Below, in pieces: positions 17,544 to 26,472 of a stretch of 54,488 nucleotides of DNA (positions are counted from its first letter, which is position 1; the number at the start of each line of letters is the position of its first letter). The position numbers and the translations under genes were made by a program. Source of the stretch: Thermoplasmatota archaeon (GTDB lineage Archaea; Thermoplasmatota; Thermoplasmata; Thermoplasmatales; GCA-001856825); contig JAMCUN010000024.1 of assembly GCA_023381415.1 (NCBI GenBank), positions 1-54,488 on the forward strand, read 5' to 3'. Below the pieces are notes generated by a model. That model was not told the DNA's origin. It saw only the letters and a program-made list of their open reading frames with translations, and ran no database searches.

Positions 17544-18286
17544 TAGGCTTCATCTCCGCAGGCTTCAATCCGCCAATGAGTCTAACAAGGGAGGAGATGG
17601 AATTCCTCGACAGATCCAGGATTATACTGGTAGATACTTACACGTCTCCAAACTACCTAAAGGAGCTAGGAGACAGGGAACTGACCTTCGTAGGCCGTGA
17701 CAAGATGGAGAATTATGAGTGGATGCTGAGGGAGGAGGGGGACGTATCGATAGTCATACCGGGAGAGTCGTTCTCCGCAACTACGCACTTCAACATCTAC
17801 AAGGAGGCACGGATAAGGGGTCTTGAAGTAAAGGTATTTCACAATTCTTCCATTTTTCCGGCAGCTGCGCTTGCGATGGGCCTTCATCTCTACAAGATAG
17901 GTCCAGCTGTATCATTGCCGAGGTTCAAGGATAAATTCAGGCCCCTTTCACCGTACGAGAAGGTACTTGAAAATCAAAGGAGGGGGCTCCACACAATCCT
18001 GCTGCTGGATACGGAACCTCCAATGGAATTGTCAGATGCGTTGAATGAAATGATGTGGATGGAGGCGGAGCTTAAGGGGGGAATATTCGGTTCAGACGCA
18101 GAGATAGGCGTGGTCAGCTGTCTAGGTAGCAAGGAAGAAATGGTCGTGTATGCAAAGATATCTGTCCTGAAGGAGTTGAGTATCGGAAAAACGCCATACA
18201 CAATCGTAATACCCTCTGAACTGCATTTCCAGGAGAGGGAGGCTATAGAATTGTTCAGGGTTGGTCATTTTGACTCATCCAGGTAG
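17540..18286 (+). CDS. dphB: Diphthine synthase
   Basis: A SAM-dependent tetrapyrrole-methylase-fold enzyme in diphthamide synthesis on elongation factor 2. DTYTSPN, GRDKMEN, the PGESFSATTH loop (PGDPLxATTH in typical members), HNSSIFPAAA and GLHLYKIGPAVSLP are in the expected order. The N-terminus (MIGFISAGFNP) is less conserved than usual. At 248 residues the length is close to normal. It is translationally coupled to the phosphoesterase and lies just upstream of the proteasome/exosome superoperon. Confidence 0.88.
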   Translation: MIGFISAGFNPPMSLTREEMEFLDRSRIILVDTYTSPNYLKELGDRELTFVGRDKMENYEWMLREEGDVSIVIPGESFSATTHFNIYKEARIRGLEVKVFHNSSIFPAAALAMGLHLYKIGPAVSLPRFKDKFRPLSPYEKVLENQRRGLHTILLLDTEPPMELSDALNEMMWMEAELKGGIFGSDAEIGVVSCLGSKEEMVVYAKISVLKELSIGKTPYTIVIPSELHFQEREAIELFRVGHFDSSR

Positions 18287-18292
18287 TCTCAT

Positions 18293-18339
18293 AAAGGTTT
18301 ATTACTGCGATGCCATATACGGAGAAAGTAGGTGAAAAG
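18293..18339 (+). promoter_or_regulatory. Promoter and ribosome binding site of the psmA superoperon
   Basis: An ATAAAGGTTTATTA-like TATA element follows the dphB stop by a few nucleotides. AGGTGA at about 18330-18335 lies 4 nt before ATG 18340. Together they imply a short leader of about 20 nt and support the inner ATG over the ATG at 18310, which falls near the predicted transcription start. Confidence 0.5.
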
Positions 18340-19050
18340 ATGCAATCAGCACAAATGGCATATGACAGGGCTATCACAGTGTTCTCACCTGACGGAAGGT
18401 TGTTCCAGGTTGAGTATGCAAGGGAAGCCGTCAAGAGAGGGACGACTGCCATTGGTATCGTGTTTGAGGATGGAGCCATCCTCATGGCAGACAAGAGGGT
18501 GAAGAGTGGACTCATAGATGAGAGGAGTATTGAGAAGATATTTGCTATTGATGGTCACATCGGTGCAGCCTCATCAGGTCTGATAGGCGATGCCAGGATA
18601 TTGATAGACCATGCGAGACTCCAGGCCCAGTCAGAGAAGGTAACATACGGCCAGGATATCATAGTGGAATCCTTGGTTAAGAAGGTGTGCGACCTGTTGC
18701 AGCAGTACACGCAGTATGGGGGAGTGAGACCTTTCGGCGCATCCCTCCTCATAACGGGCATAGACGAAACAGGAATAACGCTTTACGAGACGGACCCCTC
18801 TGGTCTTTCCACAGGTTACAAGGCTGACGCTATAGGATATGGGCGAGATGCAGCCGTAGAGATTCTTGAGAAGGAGTGGAGGACCGGAATGCAGCTCAAG
18901 GACGCTGCGGACCTGGGAATAAAGGCACTGAAGGCGGGGCTGGAACAGGGGCAGAGTCTGGGAACTGTAAGCGTTGGAGTTATAACTAGGGGTCAAAAAT
19001 TCAAGATCCTGTCTCCGGAGGAAGCAAACAAGTTGATTGGCAGCAAGTGA
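18340..19050 (+). CDS. psmA: 20S proteasome alpha subunit
   Basis: Forms the outer rings and gate of the archaeal 20S proteasome. The N-terminal MAYDRAITVFSPDGRLFQVE, which contains the gating YDR, is nearly the same as in Thermoplasma acidophilum. ADKRVKS holds the pocket lysine that receives HbYX tails of activating ATPases. I chose ATG 18340 (236 residues) because AGGTGA is 4 nt upstream and the resulting start MQSAQMAYDRA matches the Thermoplasma protein; the frame is open to an ATG at 18310. Its 3' neighbours are SBDS and the exosome genes, a well-known archaeal arrangement. The beta subunit is not in the window. Confidence 0.97.
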   Translation: MQSAQMAYDRAITVFSPDGRLFQVEYAREAVKRGTTAIGIVFEDGAILMADKRVKSGLIDERSIEKIFAIDGHIGAASSGLIGDARILIDHARLQAQSEKVTYGQDIIVESLVKKVCDLLQQYTQYGGVRPFGASLLITGIDETGITLYETDPSGLSTGYKADAIGYGRDAAVEILEKEWRTGMQLKDAADLGIKALKAGLEQGQSLGTVSVGVITRGQKFKILSPEEANKLIGSK

Positions 19051-19057
19051 AACACCG

Positions 19058-19753
19058 ATGGTGAAAGTTGAGGACGCTCTTATTGCAAGGTATGAATCAA
19101 AGGGTCACAGGTTCGAAGTGCTCATCGATCAGAAGCTAGTTGACCTGATCAAGTCGGGAAAGAGCGTCAATGTCTCTGATTATATGGCAGCTGACATGAT
19201 TTTCAAGGACAGCAGCAAGGGTGACAGGGCCTCGGAAGAGGTCATCAAGGAGGTATTCGGTACGGATGATTTCCAAACGGTCGTCACTGAGATAGTCAAG
19301 AAGGGGCAGGTTCAGCTGACAACAGAACAGAGAAGGAAGATGCTGGAGGAGAAGAGAAGGCAGATAGTGGAGATAATCTCCAGGGAATCCATGAACCCGC
19401 AGTCAGGCTCACCTCACCCGCCGCAAAGGATAGAGAAGGCCATGGAAGAGGCAAAAGTGAGGGTGGATCCATTCAAGAGCGCAGAGGAGCAGGTAAACGA
19501 CGTCCTCAAGGCCATAAGGGTGATTCTACCCATTAAATTCGAACATGTGAAGATGGAGATAGAGGTCCCAGGCACCGAATACGGGAAAATATATGCAGAA
19601 ATGACGCGTCTGGGCCAGATAGTAAAGGAGGAATGGAAGAACAACGGGAATTATGGCGCAGTGATAGAGATTCCCGCAGGTGTTCAGGACCAGCTGTACG
19701 ATTTCCTGAACAAGAGAACAAAGGGAAATGTAGACATTAAACTGATAAAATAG
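19058..19753 (+). CDS. sdo1: Ribosome maturation protein SBDS
   Basis: The archaeal Shwachman-Bodian-Diamond protein, which helps large-subunit maturation. VKVEDALIARYESKGHRFEVLIDQ begins the N-terminal FYSH domain; the middle helical domain has LTTEQRRKMLEEKRRQIVEIISR and PHPPQRIEKAMEEAKVRVDP; the C-terminal ferredoxin-like domain follows. ATG 19058, 7 nt after the psmA stop, gives the usual MVKVEDA start; an in-frame TTG at 19037 would overlap psmA. At 231 residues it is normal. Confidence 0.96.
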   Translation: MVKVEDALIARYESKGHRFEVLIDQKLVDLIKSGKSVNVSDYMAADMIFKDSSKGDRASEEVIKEVFGTDDFQTVVTEIVKKGQVQLTTEQRRKMLEEKRRQIVEIISRESMNPQSGSPHPPQRIEKAMEEAKVRVDPFKSAEEQVNDVLKAIRVILPIKFEHVKMEIEVPGTEYGKIYAEMTRLGQIVKEEWKNNGNYGAVIEIPAGVQDQLYDFLNKRTKGNVDIKLIK

Positions 19754-19765
19754 AGGTGGATGTAT

Positions 19766-20434
19766 TTGGATATGGAAAGGAAGATTGTTTTGCCAGGGGA
19801 AGAGATAAATCTGGAAGGCATGAAGCAGGGGAACGGGATATACCACGAGAACGGGAAGTATTACTCATACCAGATGGGTGTCCTGCAAACGTATAACAGT
19901 TACGCGAACGTCATACCGCTGTCCGGGAAGTATTATCCGGTAAGGAACGACAGGGTAATTGGGAAGGTCATAGACGTTGCGCCCTCTTTCTGGATAATGG
20001 ATATCAGGGGGCCATATCCCGGATTTCTGCACATTAATGACACACCGTGGAAGAACATGGACCAGGACCTGAACAAGATACTTGCAGTAGGAGATACCGT
20101 ATTTGGCAAGGTCAACGAGATTACAGAATCTAGGCAGATATGGCTCTCCCTCAAGGATGCAGGCCTGAGGAAACTTGAAGGAGGTCACATATTGATGGTC
20201 CAACCTACCAAGGTATCCAGGATAATCGGGAAGGGAGGGTCTATGGTCAACACGATAAAGGAAGTCACCGGAGTGAAGATACAGCTCGGACAGAATGGAG
20301 TGGTATGGCTTGATGGGCCTGCCGACAAGGTGATGGTTGTGAGGAAGATACTGAAGTACATTGAGAAGGAAGCACACACTTCGGGACTTACCGAAAGGGT
20401 GAAGAAAATATTGGAAGAAAAACAGGTGATATAA
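19766..20434 (+). CDS. rrp4: Exosome RNA-binding subunit Rrp4
   Basis: A cap subunit of the archaeal exosome. The N-terminal domain has KIVLPGEEI, the S1 domain DRVIGKVIDVAPSFWIMDI, and the KH domain RIIGKGGSMVNTIKEVTGVKI, with the GxxG loop GKGG. Start: AGGTGG at 19754-19759 is immediately before an ATG at 19760 but 6 nt before the TTG at 19766; the operon's usual 4-6 nt spacing favours TTG 19766 (222 residues). ATG 19760 adds two residues and is also possible. It is followed with no gap by rrp41. Confidence 0.95.
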   Translation: MDMERKIVLPGEEINLEGMKQGNGIYHENGKYYSYQMGVLQTYNSYANVIPLSGKYYPVRNDRVIGKVIDVAPSFWIMDIRGPYPGFLHINDTPWKNMDQDLNKILAVGDTVFGKVNEITESRQIWLSLKDAGLRKLEGGHILMVQPTKVSRIIGKGGSMVNTIKEVTGVKIQLGQNGVVWLDGPADKVMVVRKILKYIEKEAHTSGLTERVKKILEEKQVI

Positions 20435-21187
20435 TTGGGAACGCAAAGCGATATGAAATTGATCAATGAGGAAGGTCTCAGAATAGACGGAAGGAAATTC
20501 AATGAGCTGAGACCAATAAGGATAGAGGTTGGAGTCTTGAACAGAGCGGACGGTTCAGCTTATATCGAATGGGGAGGAAACAAGGTGCTGGTGGCTGTTT
20601 ATGGCCCCAGAGAGGCTTTTCCAAAGCATACGCAGAACCCGTCCAGGGCAATAGTGAATGCAAGGTACAACATGGCAGCTTTTTCAGTTGATGAGAGGAA
20701 GAGACCTGGGCCGGACAGAAGGGCTGTCGAGATAAGCAAAGTCATAGGAGAGGCCCTGGAATGCGCGGTTTTCACGGAACAGTTTCCTAGGACAAGCATC
20801 GATGTGTACATAGAGGTACTCCAGGCAGATGCAGGCACCAGGATAGCAGGCATAACTGCTGCTTCCGTGGCACTTGTGGATGCAGGCATACCGATGAAGG
20901 ATATGGTTGTTGGTTGTGCTGCAGGGAAGATAGATGGAAAAGTGGTCCTTGACCTGAACAAGGAGGAGGACAATTTTGGTCAGGCCGATCTACCGATGGC
21001 AATAATACCGAGGACACAAGAGATAGTTCTCCTGCAGATGGACGGAAACATGACAAGGGACGAACTCGACCAGGCGGTTGAACTATCAAAGAAGGCAGCA
21101 ATGTACATTTCCGGTATACAGAAGGAGGCATTGCTAGCAAAGTACAAGAGCCAGGAACAGGAAAAGGAAGGTGAGAGCAGTGAGTAA
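20435..21187 (+). CDS. rrp41: Exosome catalytic subunit Rrp41
   Basis: The phosphorolytic RNase PH-fold subunit that degrades RNA 3' to 5'. [27 protein letters not shown], the phosphate and RNA-contact arginines in [21 protein letters not shown], and the metal-binding [15 protein letters not shown] are all present. The TTG start directly follows the rrp4 stop and has AGGTGA (20424-20429) 5 nt upstream; an inner ATG at 20453 is a weaker choice. At 250 residues the length is normal. Confidence 0.96.
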   Translation: MGTQSDMKLINEEGLRIDGRKFNELRPIRIEVGVLNRADGSAYIEWGGNKVLVAVYGPREAFPKHTQNPSRAIVNARYNMAAFSVDERKRPGPDRRAVEISKVIGEALECAVFTEQFPRTSIDVYIEVLQADAGTRIAGITAASVALVDAGIPMKDMVVGCAAGKIDGKVVLDLNKEEDNFGQADLPMAIIPRTQEIVLLQMDGNMTRDELDQAVELSKKAAMYISGIQKEALLAKYKSQEQEKEGESSE

Positions 21188-21965
21188 GAGCGCAGATGAA
21201 ATCGTCTACGGTTTGAAGAGGGAATATCTTGAAAAGATATGCGCGGAAGGGAGCAGGATAGATGGAAGGAAATTCGACGAGGTCAGGCCGATCATAGTCA
21301 ACAGAAATTTTGTGCCTAGGGCCCAGGGGTCAGCAGAAGTGAGACTGGGAGATTCAAGGGTACTTGTGGGCATCAAGATCGAGCAGGGAGAACCTTTCCC
21401 TGATACGCCTAATAGCGGCATCCTGACTACAAATGCAGAGCTCCTCCCTATGGCGTCCCCCACGTTTGAGTCAGGACCGCCAGGAGAAGACGCAATAGAG
21501 CTGGCAAGGGTAGTCGACAGGGGGATAAGGGAGTCAAAGATGATAGACCTTGACAAGCTGGTGATCAAGGAAGGGGAGAAGGTATGGGTGGTTTTCGTAG
21601 ATATGCATATTTTGGACTACGACGGAAACCTGATAGATGCTTGCGCCCTGGGCGCGGTTGCAGCTCTCCTGGAGGCCACAGTCCCTGCCTCAAAGGTAGG
21701 TGCAGAGGATTTCCCGCTACCGATAAATCACGTACCGGTGACAGTCACGTTCGCGAAGATAGGCTCCACAATGCTTGCAGATCCCAATCTGGAAGAGGAA
21801 GAGGTGGCTTCTGCCAGGCTATCTATTGCTACGAATGAAAATGGGGACGTGGTAGCCATGCAAAAAGGACTCAGTGGAAGCATAACGAAGGAGGAACTGT
21901 TCTCCGCCGTAGATGCTTCGATAAAATTAGGAAAGGATATTAGGAAGAGAGTATTGGGGAAATGA
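21180..21965 (+). CDS. rrp42: Exosome subunit Rrp42
   Basis: The non-catalytic RNase PH-fold partner that makes the hexameric ring with Rrp41. [33 protein letters not shown] and [20 protein letters not shown] are typical. AGGTGA at 21169-21174 is 5 nt before GTG 21180, so I start there (261 residues); another in-frame GTG at 21171 overlaps the ribosome binding site itself. The gene overlaps the end of rrp41 by 8 nt, consistent with coupled translation of the two ring subunits. Confidence 0.95.
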   Translation: MSKSADEIVYGLKREYLEKICAEGSRIDGRKFDEVRPIIVNRNFVPRAQGSAEVRLGDSRVLVGIKIEQGEPFPDTPNSGILTTNAELLPMASPTFESGPPGEDAIELARVVDRGIRESKMIDLDKLVIKEGEKVWVVFVDMHILDYDGNLIDACALGAVAALLEATVPASKVGAEDFPLPINHVPVTVTFAKIGSTMLADPNLEEEEVASARLSIATNENGDVVAMQKGLSGSITKEELFSAVDASIKLGKDIRKRVLGK

Positions 21966-21969
21966 GTCC

Positions 21970-22227
21970 ATGACGAAGAAGACGAAGAAGGTAGGAAGCT
22001 CTGGTAGATTCGGTGCCAGGTACGGCTCTACGGTCAAGAAGAGGTGGCTTGAGATGGAGAACCTGAGGAAGGCCACCTATGTATGCCCTAGATGCCATCA
22101 CGTATCAGTGAAGAGAAAGCACGCTGGCATTTGGGAATGCAGGAAGTGCGGCCTGGAGTTTGTTGGGGATGCCTATTCACCCGAGCTGAACAGTGAATTC
22201 AAAAAGGTGGACCTGGAAAATGTTTAA
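21970..22227 (+). CDS. rpl37ae: Large ribosomal subunit protein eL43 (L37Ae)
   Basis: An 85-residue zinc-ribbon ribosomal protein. The start SGRFGARYGSTVKKR and the ribbon CPRC (about 37-40) with CRKCG (about 55-59) are typical. It follows rrp42 by 4 nt and overlaps the start of rpoP by 8 nt. Confidence 0.95.
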   Translation: MTKKTKKVGSSGRFGARYGSTVKKRWLEMENLRKATYVCPRCHHVSVKRKHAGIWECRKCGLEFVGDAYSPELNSEFKKVDLENV

Positions 22228-22351
22228 GTGCATAAGGTGCGGAAGGGAGCTAAAGGATGAAGGGGATACAACCCAGTTCGAGTGCGAGTGCGGTTCAAAG
22301 GTATTCGTCAGGATTCCAGGTAACGTTGTAAAGACTGTAGAAGTCAAGTAG
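22220..22351 (+). CDS. rpoP: DNA-directed RNA polymerase subunit P (Rpo12)
   Basis: A 43-residue protein, MFKCIRCGRELKDEG at the start, CECGSKVF in the middle and a basic-hydrophobic tail ending TVEVK. The four zinc ligands come from CIRCG (4-8) and CECG (about 22-25). It is the smallest archaeal RNA polymerase subunit and its place after L37Ae is widely conserved. The ATG overlaps the L37Ae 3' end, and the TAG stop is directly followed by the ATG of pus10. Confidence 0.93.
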   Translation: MFKCIRCGRELKDEGDTTQFECECGSKVFVRIPGNVVKTVEVK

Positions 22352-23431
22352 ATGCACCTCTGCCAGAAGTGCAGGGAAAGGCTCTCCTATCACGGAGAGG
22401 CAGATGCTGAGACGCACGGGGTGTGTGATCTATGCGGTGGTCTGCTTGAGCATATTGAGGACTATTTCAACATGTTCAGGGAGGAGGCTCTGCAGTACGA
22501 ATTCTCAACTTTCTTGATCGGGGTCAAGGCGCGAAACGACAGCATTCAGAAGGATATCGAGACTATCGCGAAAGCGGGGGGAAAGATCAGGAATTACAAG
22601 GAGGAATTCCAGTTCCAGCTTGGCTCGATGATCGAGGAGCGTCTTCACTACAGGGCCGATTTCAGGAAACCGGAATTGACATTCACCGTAGATCAGGAAA
22701 ACATGGGATTTGATGTATGGGTGAGACCGATATATGTGAAGGGAAGGTATCTCAAGAAGAGAAGAGGGATTCCGCAATCTCCTTGGATCAAGCCCGGAAG
22801 GGGGAAGGAGGCGGAAAAGTCGGTATCAGAGTATATAGGCCAGCAGGTCTGCGATTCATTCGGAGGAAGGAACTATAATTTTTTCGCTTCCGGTAGGGAA
22901 GACGTCGATGCGTTGATGCTCGGGACAGGAAGGCCATTCTATGTTGAAGTGAAATTCCCGAGGAGAAGGGAGACAGATTTCCCCTCCCTTGGGGCAAGGG
23001 TTCTCAGCACGTCAGGAGGCGGGGTTGAGGTCATAGATCTTTCATTGGCAAACCAGACAGAAGTAGAAGAGATGAAGGTGCAGAAGCCGGACAAGACATA
23101 CGAAGTAGGACTCGTGATTGAAGGGGGGGAAGTGGCAACGATAGCAGAGAAACTGGAGGAAAGAAAGGGAATAAAGATCAGCCAGAGAACTCCGAACAGG
23201 GTCCTGGGGATACGCAAGGATAAGATCAGGGAGAGGACGATACGTTCTATCGAAATAAAGAGTTTCGAGGGTAACAACCTGGTGCTTGTGATAAGGGCCG
23301 AGGCAGGTACGTACATAAAGGAATTTGTGACTGGGGACAATGGCAGGACCGTACCAAACCTGAGGGACGAGTTGGACGTAAACGTTAAAATAGAATATCT
23401 TAATGTGCTCGAAGTCAAACAGGGGATATAA
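22352..23431 (+). CDS. pus10: tRNA pseudouridine synthase Pus10
   Basis: Makes pseudouridine at positions 54 and 55 of tRNA. The N-terminal zinc domain uses CQKC (4-7) and CDLCGG (about 26-31), followed by the THUMP-like region, and the catalytic domain has SGREDVDALMLGTGRPFYVEV with the catalytic Asp. C-terminal marks are QRTPNRVLG, AEAGTYIKEFVTGDNGRT and PNL. At 359 residues it is a normal archaeal length. It follows rpoP with no spacer and is 2 nt from L21e, an order shared with many archaea. Confidence 0.95.
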   Translation: MHLCQKCRERLSYHGEADAETHGVCDLCGGLLEHIEDYFNMFREEALQYEFSTFLIGVKARNDSIQKDIETIAKAGGKIRNYKEEFQFQLGSMIEERLHYRADFRKPELTFTVDQENMGFDVWVRPIYVKGRYLKKRRGIPQSPWIKPGRGKEAEKSVSEYIGQQVCDSFGGRNYNFFASGREDVDALMLGTGRPFYVEVKFPRRRETDFPSLGARVLSTSGGGVEVIDLSLANQTEVEEMKVQKPDKTYEVGLVIEGGEVATIAEKLEERKGIKISQRTPNRVLGIRKDKIRERTIRSIEIKSFEGNNLVLVIRAEAGTYIKEFVTGDNGRTVPNLRDELDVNVKIEYLNVLEVKQGI

Positions 23432-23433
23432 AA

Positions 23434-23724
23434 ATGGGGAAAATGTCTCATGGTCCCAGGTCCAAGACTAGATACAAGATGAAGAAGAAGCTCAAGGAGA
23501 GGGGACCCGTTACCGTAAACAGGATAGTTAAGAGGTTCGAGGTAGGAGACAGTGTTGCCATTGACATAGAACCGTCGTTTCACAATGGAATGCCTTTCAA
23601 GAGATTTCAGGGTATGACTGGGGTAGTGGAGGGACAGAGGGGAGATGCTTATCTGGTCAAGATCAGTGATCAGGGTAAATCAAAGACGGTAGTGGCTTAT
23701 CCAATACATCTTAAAAGGGCGTGA
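23434..23724 (+). CDS. rpl21e: Large ribosomal subunit protein eL21
   Basis: A 96-residue SH3-like ribosomal protein: KMSHGPRSKTRYKMKKKL at the start, then DIEPSFHNGMPFKRFQGMTG and a VKISDQGKSKTVVAYPIHLKR end. The sequence matches archaeal L21e along its full length. The ATG follows the pus10 stop by 2 nt. Confidence 0.95.
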   Translation: MGKMSHGPRSKTRYKMKKKLKERGPVTVNRIVKRFEVGDSVAIDIEPSFHNGMPFKRFQGMTGVVEGQRGDAYLVKISDQGKSKTVVAYPIHLKRA

Positions 23725-23733
23725 GCCGTCGTA

Positions 23734-24048
23734 ATGAAAACAACATACATCCCGCTGGCAAAGGCAAAAGAACTTCTCGTCGAAGCGTCAAAGAGCAGAG
23801 AGCTGAACGATGTTCAGGCATCGGCCCTCAAGCACGTCAGCAAGTTCTCCAAGGTCACTGCAGAAAAGGCGGCTAAGCTTCAGAAGGAACTGGTTGCCCT
23901 CGGACTCGAGGAAATGCTCGCAGTGAAGGTCACGGACATCATGCCAGCAAACATGGATGAACTTAGGTCTATTCTCTATCCACACATTCAAAACCTGGAA
24001 GAGGGTCTAGGAAACAAAATTATAGAGACAATCCAAAAAAGCAGGTGA
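23734..24048 (+). CDS. rpoF: DNA-directed RNA polymerase subunit F (Rpo4)
   Basis: The Rpb4-like stalk subunit, partner of Rpo7. Its 104 residues are helical and include LAKAKELLVEASKSRELN, HVSKFSKVTAEKAAKLQKEL and DIMPANMDELRSILYP, the HRDC-like part. It sits between L21e and the DUF655 gene as in most euryarchaea, and its TGA overlaps the GTG of the next gene by 4 nt. Confidence 0.93.
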   Translation: MKTTYIPLAKAKELLVEASKSRELNDVQASALKHVSKFSKVTAEKAAKLQKELVALGLEEMLAVKVTDIMPANMDELRSILYPHIQNLEEGLGNKIIETIQKSR

Positions 24049-24602
24049 CTTCTTTGGAGGAGTTCGCTTATGTTCTCGACATTCTACCACAAGGAAGAAT
24101 GGAGGAGAAGGCTTTCAAAAGGGTACCCCTCACCCTTGCTATAGGGGAGGAAGAGTTAAAGCTGTTCGAGCTGATTCCAAAGCAGGGCGTAGTGATAACG
24201 ATCGGCGATAGAGTATACATAGGAAAGGACATAGAGAAAAGGGACAAGATCAGCAGCGTGAGGAGAAGGATTTCCTTCGAAGAGCTCACGGCTGGCGCAC
24301 AGAACGAACTGGAATTTGTACTGAGACAGATCATTGAGAACAACGAACAGAGGTTCGTGAATTTCTTCAATACCGCTCAACCAGTGACTGCAAGATTACA
24401 CCAGCTTGATCTTCTGTATGGGGTTGGAAGGAACCTGATGTGGGAGATACTGGATGAGAGAAAGAAAGGACCGTTCAAGGACTTCGTGGACCTAAAGGGC
24501 AGGGTAAAGGGCCTGAGGGATCCTGAAAAGATGATCACAGAAAGGATAATAAGGGAACTGAAGAACAAGGAAGAAAGGCACAGGTTGTTCGTATCCGGTT
24601 GA
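24045..24602 (+). CDS. DUF655 RNA/DNA-binding protein
   Basis: A 185-residue archaeal DUF655 protein: EFAYVLDILPQGR at the start, a small OB-like or beta region with GDRVYIGKDIEKRDKI, and C-terminal helix-hairpin-helix repeats (LDLLYGVGRNLMWEILDERKKGPFKDFVDL). These domains suggest nucleic-acid binding; the function is not established. GTG 24045 overlaps the rpoF stop (GTGA). It lies 3 nt upstream of ksgA, which hints at a role with rRNA, but that is inference. Confidence 0.9.
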   Translation: MTSLEEFAYVLDILPQGRMEEKAFKRVPLTLAIGEEELKLFELIPKQGVVITIGDRVYIGKDIEKRDKISSVRRRISFEELTAGAQNELEFVLRQIIENNEQRFVNFFNTAQPVTARLHQLDLLYGVGRNLMWEILDERKKGPFKDFVDLKGRVKGLRDPEKMITERIIRELKNKEERHRLFVSG

Positions 24603-24605
24603 AAG

Positions 24606-25307
24606 ATGCGGAGGACAAAGCAGGCAGGGATCAATTTCCTCAATGACGAAGAATTAGCCAAGAGGATAGTATCTGTTGTAAGAACTGCAGATATGGATGT
24701 CCTCGAAATAGGCGCAGGGCTGGGACAGTTGACCAGGCATATAAGGGATTACAGGTCTTTGACGCTCATAGAGAGAGAAAGGGAGTTTGCTGATCTACTG
24801 AGGGCCACATTTGATCGGGCAACAGTCATCAATGCAGATGCGCTGAAAGTGGAATGGCCGAAATTCAGTGTTTTTATCTCGAATATGCCCTATTCGATAT
24901 CCACACCGTTGCTTGAAAGGCTATGGAAGTGCGACTTCAGGGAAGGCGTCGTTACAATTCAGAAGGAGGTCGCAGACAGGATAACGGCCATTCCCGGTAC
25001 GAAGGAATACTCCAGACTCACAGTGATGATGCAGCTGAAGTTCAATGTGGAGAGGAGATTTGATGTTCCACCATCAAAATTCACCCCGGTCCCACGGGTC
25101 TATAGCACGGTTCTTCGGCTGGAGCCACGTCCCGGGCACATCCCGAAAGGCTTCGACGATTTCTTGAAGAAAATATTCTCCCAGAGAAGGAAGAAGATGA
25201 GAAATATCCTGGAGGCAGGGGATTTTGGGGACAGGAGACCAGAGGAGTTTTCTACGGCGGAGCTGCTGGAAATATTTGAAAAGGTCAGCGGGCAGCAACG
25301 ATCTTGA
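24606..25307 (+). CDS. ksgA: 16S rRNA dimethyladenosine transferase
   Basis: Dimethylates the two adjacent adenosines near the 3' end of 16S rRNA. QAGINFLNDEELAKRIV resembles the QNFL start motif, EIGAGLGQLTRHI is the SAM loop, NMPYSISTPLLERL is the catalytic NLPY variant, and FTPVPRVYSTVLRL and FSQRRKKMRNIL are typical C-terminal marks. The protein has 233 residues, on the short side but complete. It closes the superoperon, and its 3' end overlaps the convergent GTPase gene by 23 nt. Confidence 0.94.
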   Translation: MRRTKQAGINFLNDEELAKRIVSVVRTADMDVLEIGAGLGQLTRHIRDYRSLTLIEREREFADLLRATFDRATVINADALKVEWPKFSVFISNMPYSISTPLLERLWKCDFREGVVTIQKEVADRITAIPGTKEYSRLTVMMQLKFNVERRFDVPPSKFTPVPRVYSTVLRLEPRPGHIPKGFDDFLKKIFSQRRKKMRNILEAGDFGDRRPEEFSTAELLEIFEKVSGQQRS

Positions 25308-26472
25308 TTACGTCCCCGTCCTCTAGTACGTGATCCCTCCCAAGGACTCTCTTTGTTCTCCCGTTTATAGCTCTGATGAACCTGTCCCCGAGATCGGAAT
25401 GGACTTTGTACGCCAGGTCAATTGCTGTCGATCCTTGCTTCAACAGTACCGCGTCAGGGAGTACGTTGCCATTCTTGTCAGTCCAGTGGTTCTCATCCTC
25501 AACAGGGTAAACTACGATCATCTTGAGGACCTGATATACGATGTACTCCAGGGCTTCCTGCGTTCTCGTCCCGCCGTTGACTCTCATGAAATCCTCTACC
25601 CTTTTAAGTGCGTCAAGCTGCGCTGGGGTCAGTTTTCCAGGATCAGCTAACGTGAATGAGACGTCCCCTGGCAAATATGAGATCAATCCGGCCTTTGAAG
25701 CCCTTCTTAGAACAAGTTCATAGTCGCCAGACACGACCTGGACCCCCTTCTCCTTCAGTTTTGTGGATTCATCATGGTCTATCTTGTCAGCCTTCGTGGC
25801 AACGATAATCCCTGGCTTGGATAGCCTGATTATCTCCTCCGCAATCCTCATGGATACCTGGTCGTCCCAGTTCTTAAGGTTACTTGGAACTGCTGCATTC
25901 TTGAGGGCCTGTGATACATCCTTTGGATCTATTCCGAGTCCAGATAACTTCTCGTAAATGATATCCTCAAGCTTGCCTCCCTCGCTCTCCAATTTCCTCA
26001 ATTTCCTTATTAGACCATCAGAAATTATGTTCGCTAGCCAGAGAATGATCTCCCTGTGTACGAACTCCGCATCTTCAAGTGGATCAAATCTACCTCTCCC
26101 CACGGAATTGCCGTTCTGGTCGAGGGACCCAGTAGAGTCAATGACCTGTATAAATCCATCCGCCCTCCTGAGGTCGTCAAGGAACTTGTTACCGAGTCCC
26201 TTCCCCTCATGCGCACCGGGTACAAGACCAGCGACATCTATTAGTTCGACCGGGATGAACCTGGTTCCGTTAAAGCACTTCCCAAAATTCGGGTTGCACT
26301 TCTTCCCCAGATCTGTTTCAGGGCATTTTGTCCTGACATAAGCAACCCCCCTGTTGGATTCTATGGTCGTGAACGGGTAATCTCCAATCTCAACGGCGTT
26401 CTCTGTCAGTGCAGAGAAGAATGTGCTCTTTCCTACGTTTGGCTTTCCTATTATTCCTATAAGTACGCTCAT
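25285..26472 (-). CDS. YchF/Obg-family GTP- or ATP-binding protein with TGS domain
   Basis: A TRAFAC-class P-loop protein, 395 residues. G1 is GKPNVGKST (9-17), the G2 region DYPFTTI follows, G3 is DVAGLVPGAHEGKGLGN, and G4 is TKAD in IIVATKADKID. The TGS domain occupies the last 70 residues (LKQGSTAIDLAYKVHSDLG to GDVIKIV). It fits the archaeal YchF-like group, whose members bind ribosomes and may prefer ATP. The ATG overlaps the end of the upstream UPF0179 gene by 4 nt. It is the last gene of a five-gene minus-strand unit. Confidence 0.92.
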   Translation of the reverse strand: MSVLIGIIGKPNVGKSTFFSALTENAVEIGDYPFTTIESNRGVAYVRTKCPETDLGKKCNPNFGKCFNGTRFIPVELIDVAGLVPGAHEGKGLGNKFLDDLRRADGFIQVIDSTGSLDQNGNSVGRGRFDPLEDAEFVHREIILWLANIISDGLIRKLRKLESEGGKLEDIIYEKLSGLGIDPKDVSQALKNAAVPSNLKNWDDQVSMRIAEEIIRLSKPGIIVATKADKIDHDESTKLKEKGVQVVSGDYELVLRRASKAGLISYLPGDVSFTLADPGKLTPAQLDALKRVEDFMRVNGGTRTQEALEYIVYQVLKMIVVYPVEDENHWTDKNGNVLPDAVLLKQGSTAIDLAYKVHSDLGDRFIRAINGRTKRVLGRDHVLEDGDVIKIVAAR

